Assembly: GCA_938004815.1 (NCBI GenBank)
Contig: CALKVR010000826.1
Span: 1-6,584 of the forward strand
Origin: an uncultured Polyangiaceae bacterium
GTDB taxonomy: Bacteria > Myxococcota_A > Polyangia > Polyangiales > Polyangiaceae
Reading direction: 5' to 3'
Length of the DNA stretch: 6,584 nucleotides
The position numbers were made by a program, and so were the translations under genes. This document shows, in pieces, positions 6,583 through 6,584 of the stretch (its first letter is position 1; the number at the start of each line of letters is the position of its first letter). The notes under the pieces were generated by a model that ran no database searches, was not told the origin of the DNA, and worked only from the letters and a program-made list of their open reading frames with translations.

Positions 6583-6584
6583 GC

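Overview
The window is very GC-rich, with codon third positions almost all G or C. It holds four protein genes packed tightly, with no RNA genes, insertion sequences or CRISPR. Composition and gene types (a DUF2169–pentapeptide protein, a membrane-fused spermidine-synthase-like protein, a periplasmic PAP2 phosphatase) fit a soil Myxococcota/deltaproteobacterial-type chromosome. That assignment is an inference from gene content, with no marker gene to prove it.

Layout: the left half (1-3205) is a two-gene minus-strand operon. It reads an uncharacterised 427-residue protein first (3205 to 1922, strong GGAGG ribosome binding site). Three bases later comes a DUF2169 domain protein with a long C-terminal pentapeptide-repeat tail (1918 to the window edge, unfinished). 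DUF2169 proteins are known as adaptors/chaperones that load effectors onto type VI secretion VgrG spikes. The pair is therefore most likely an accessory module of a contractile injection or type VI system, with further genes expected to the left of the window.

The middle (3288-5663, minus) is a polytopic membrane protein of two homologous halves, followed by a soluble aminopropyltransferase (spermidine synthase)-like domain. It is 82 bases upstream of the type-VI-like pair and on the same strand, but shows no functional link to it.

The right end (5761-6582, plus) is a complete, exported PAP2-family phosphatase, transcribed divergently from the membrane protein across a gap of about 100 bases that contains two ACGCGT palindromes 11 bases apart.

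The points most worth following are the unrecognised 427-residue partner of the DUF2169 protein, the internal duplication and Glu-for-Asp catalytic position of the fused synthase, and the duplicated block within the pentapeptide repeats. I see no complete new system in the window; the left-edge locus is the best candidate and is cut off.
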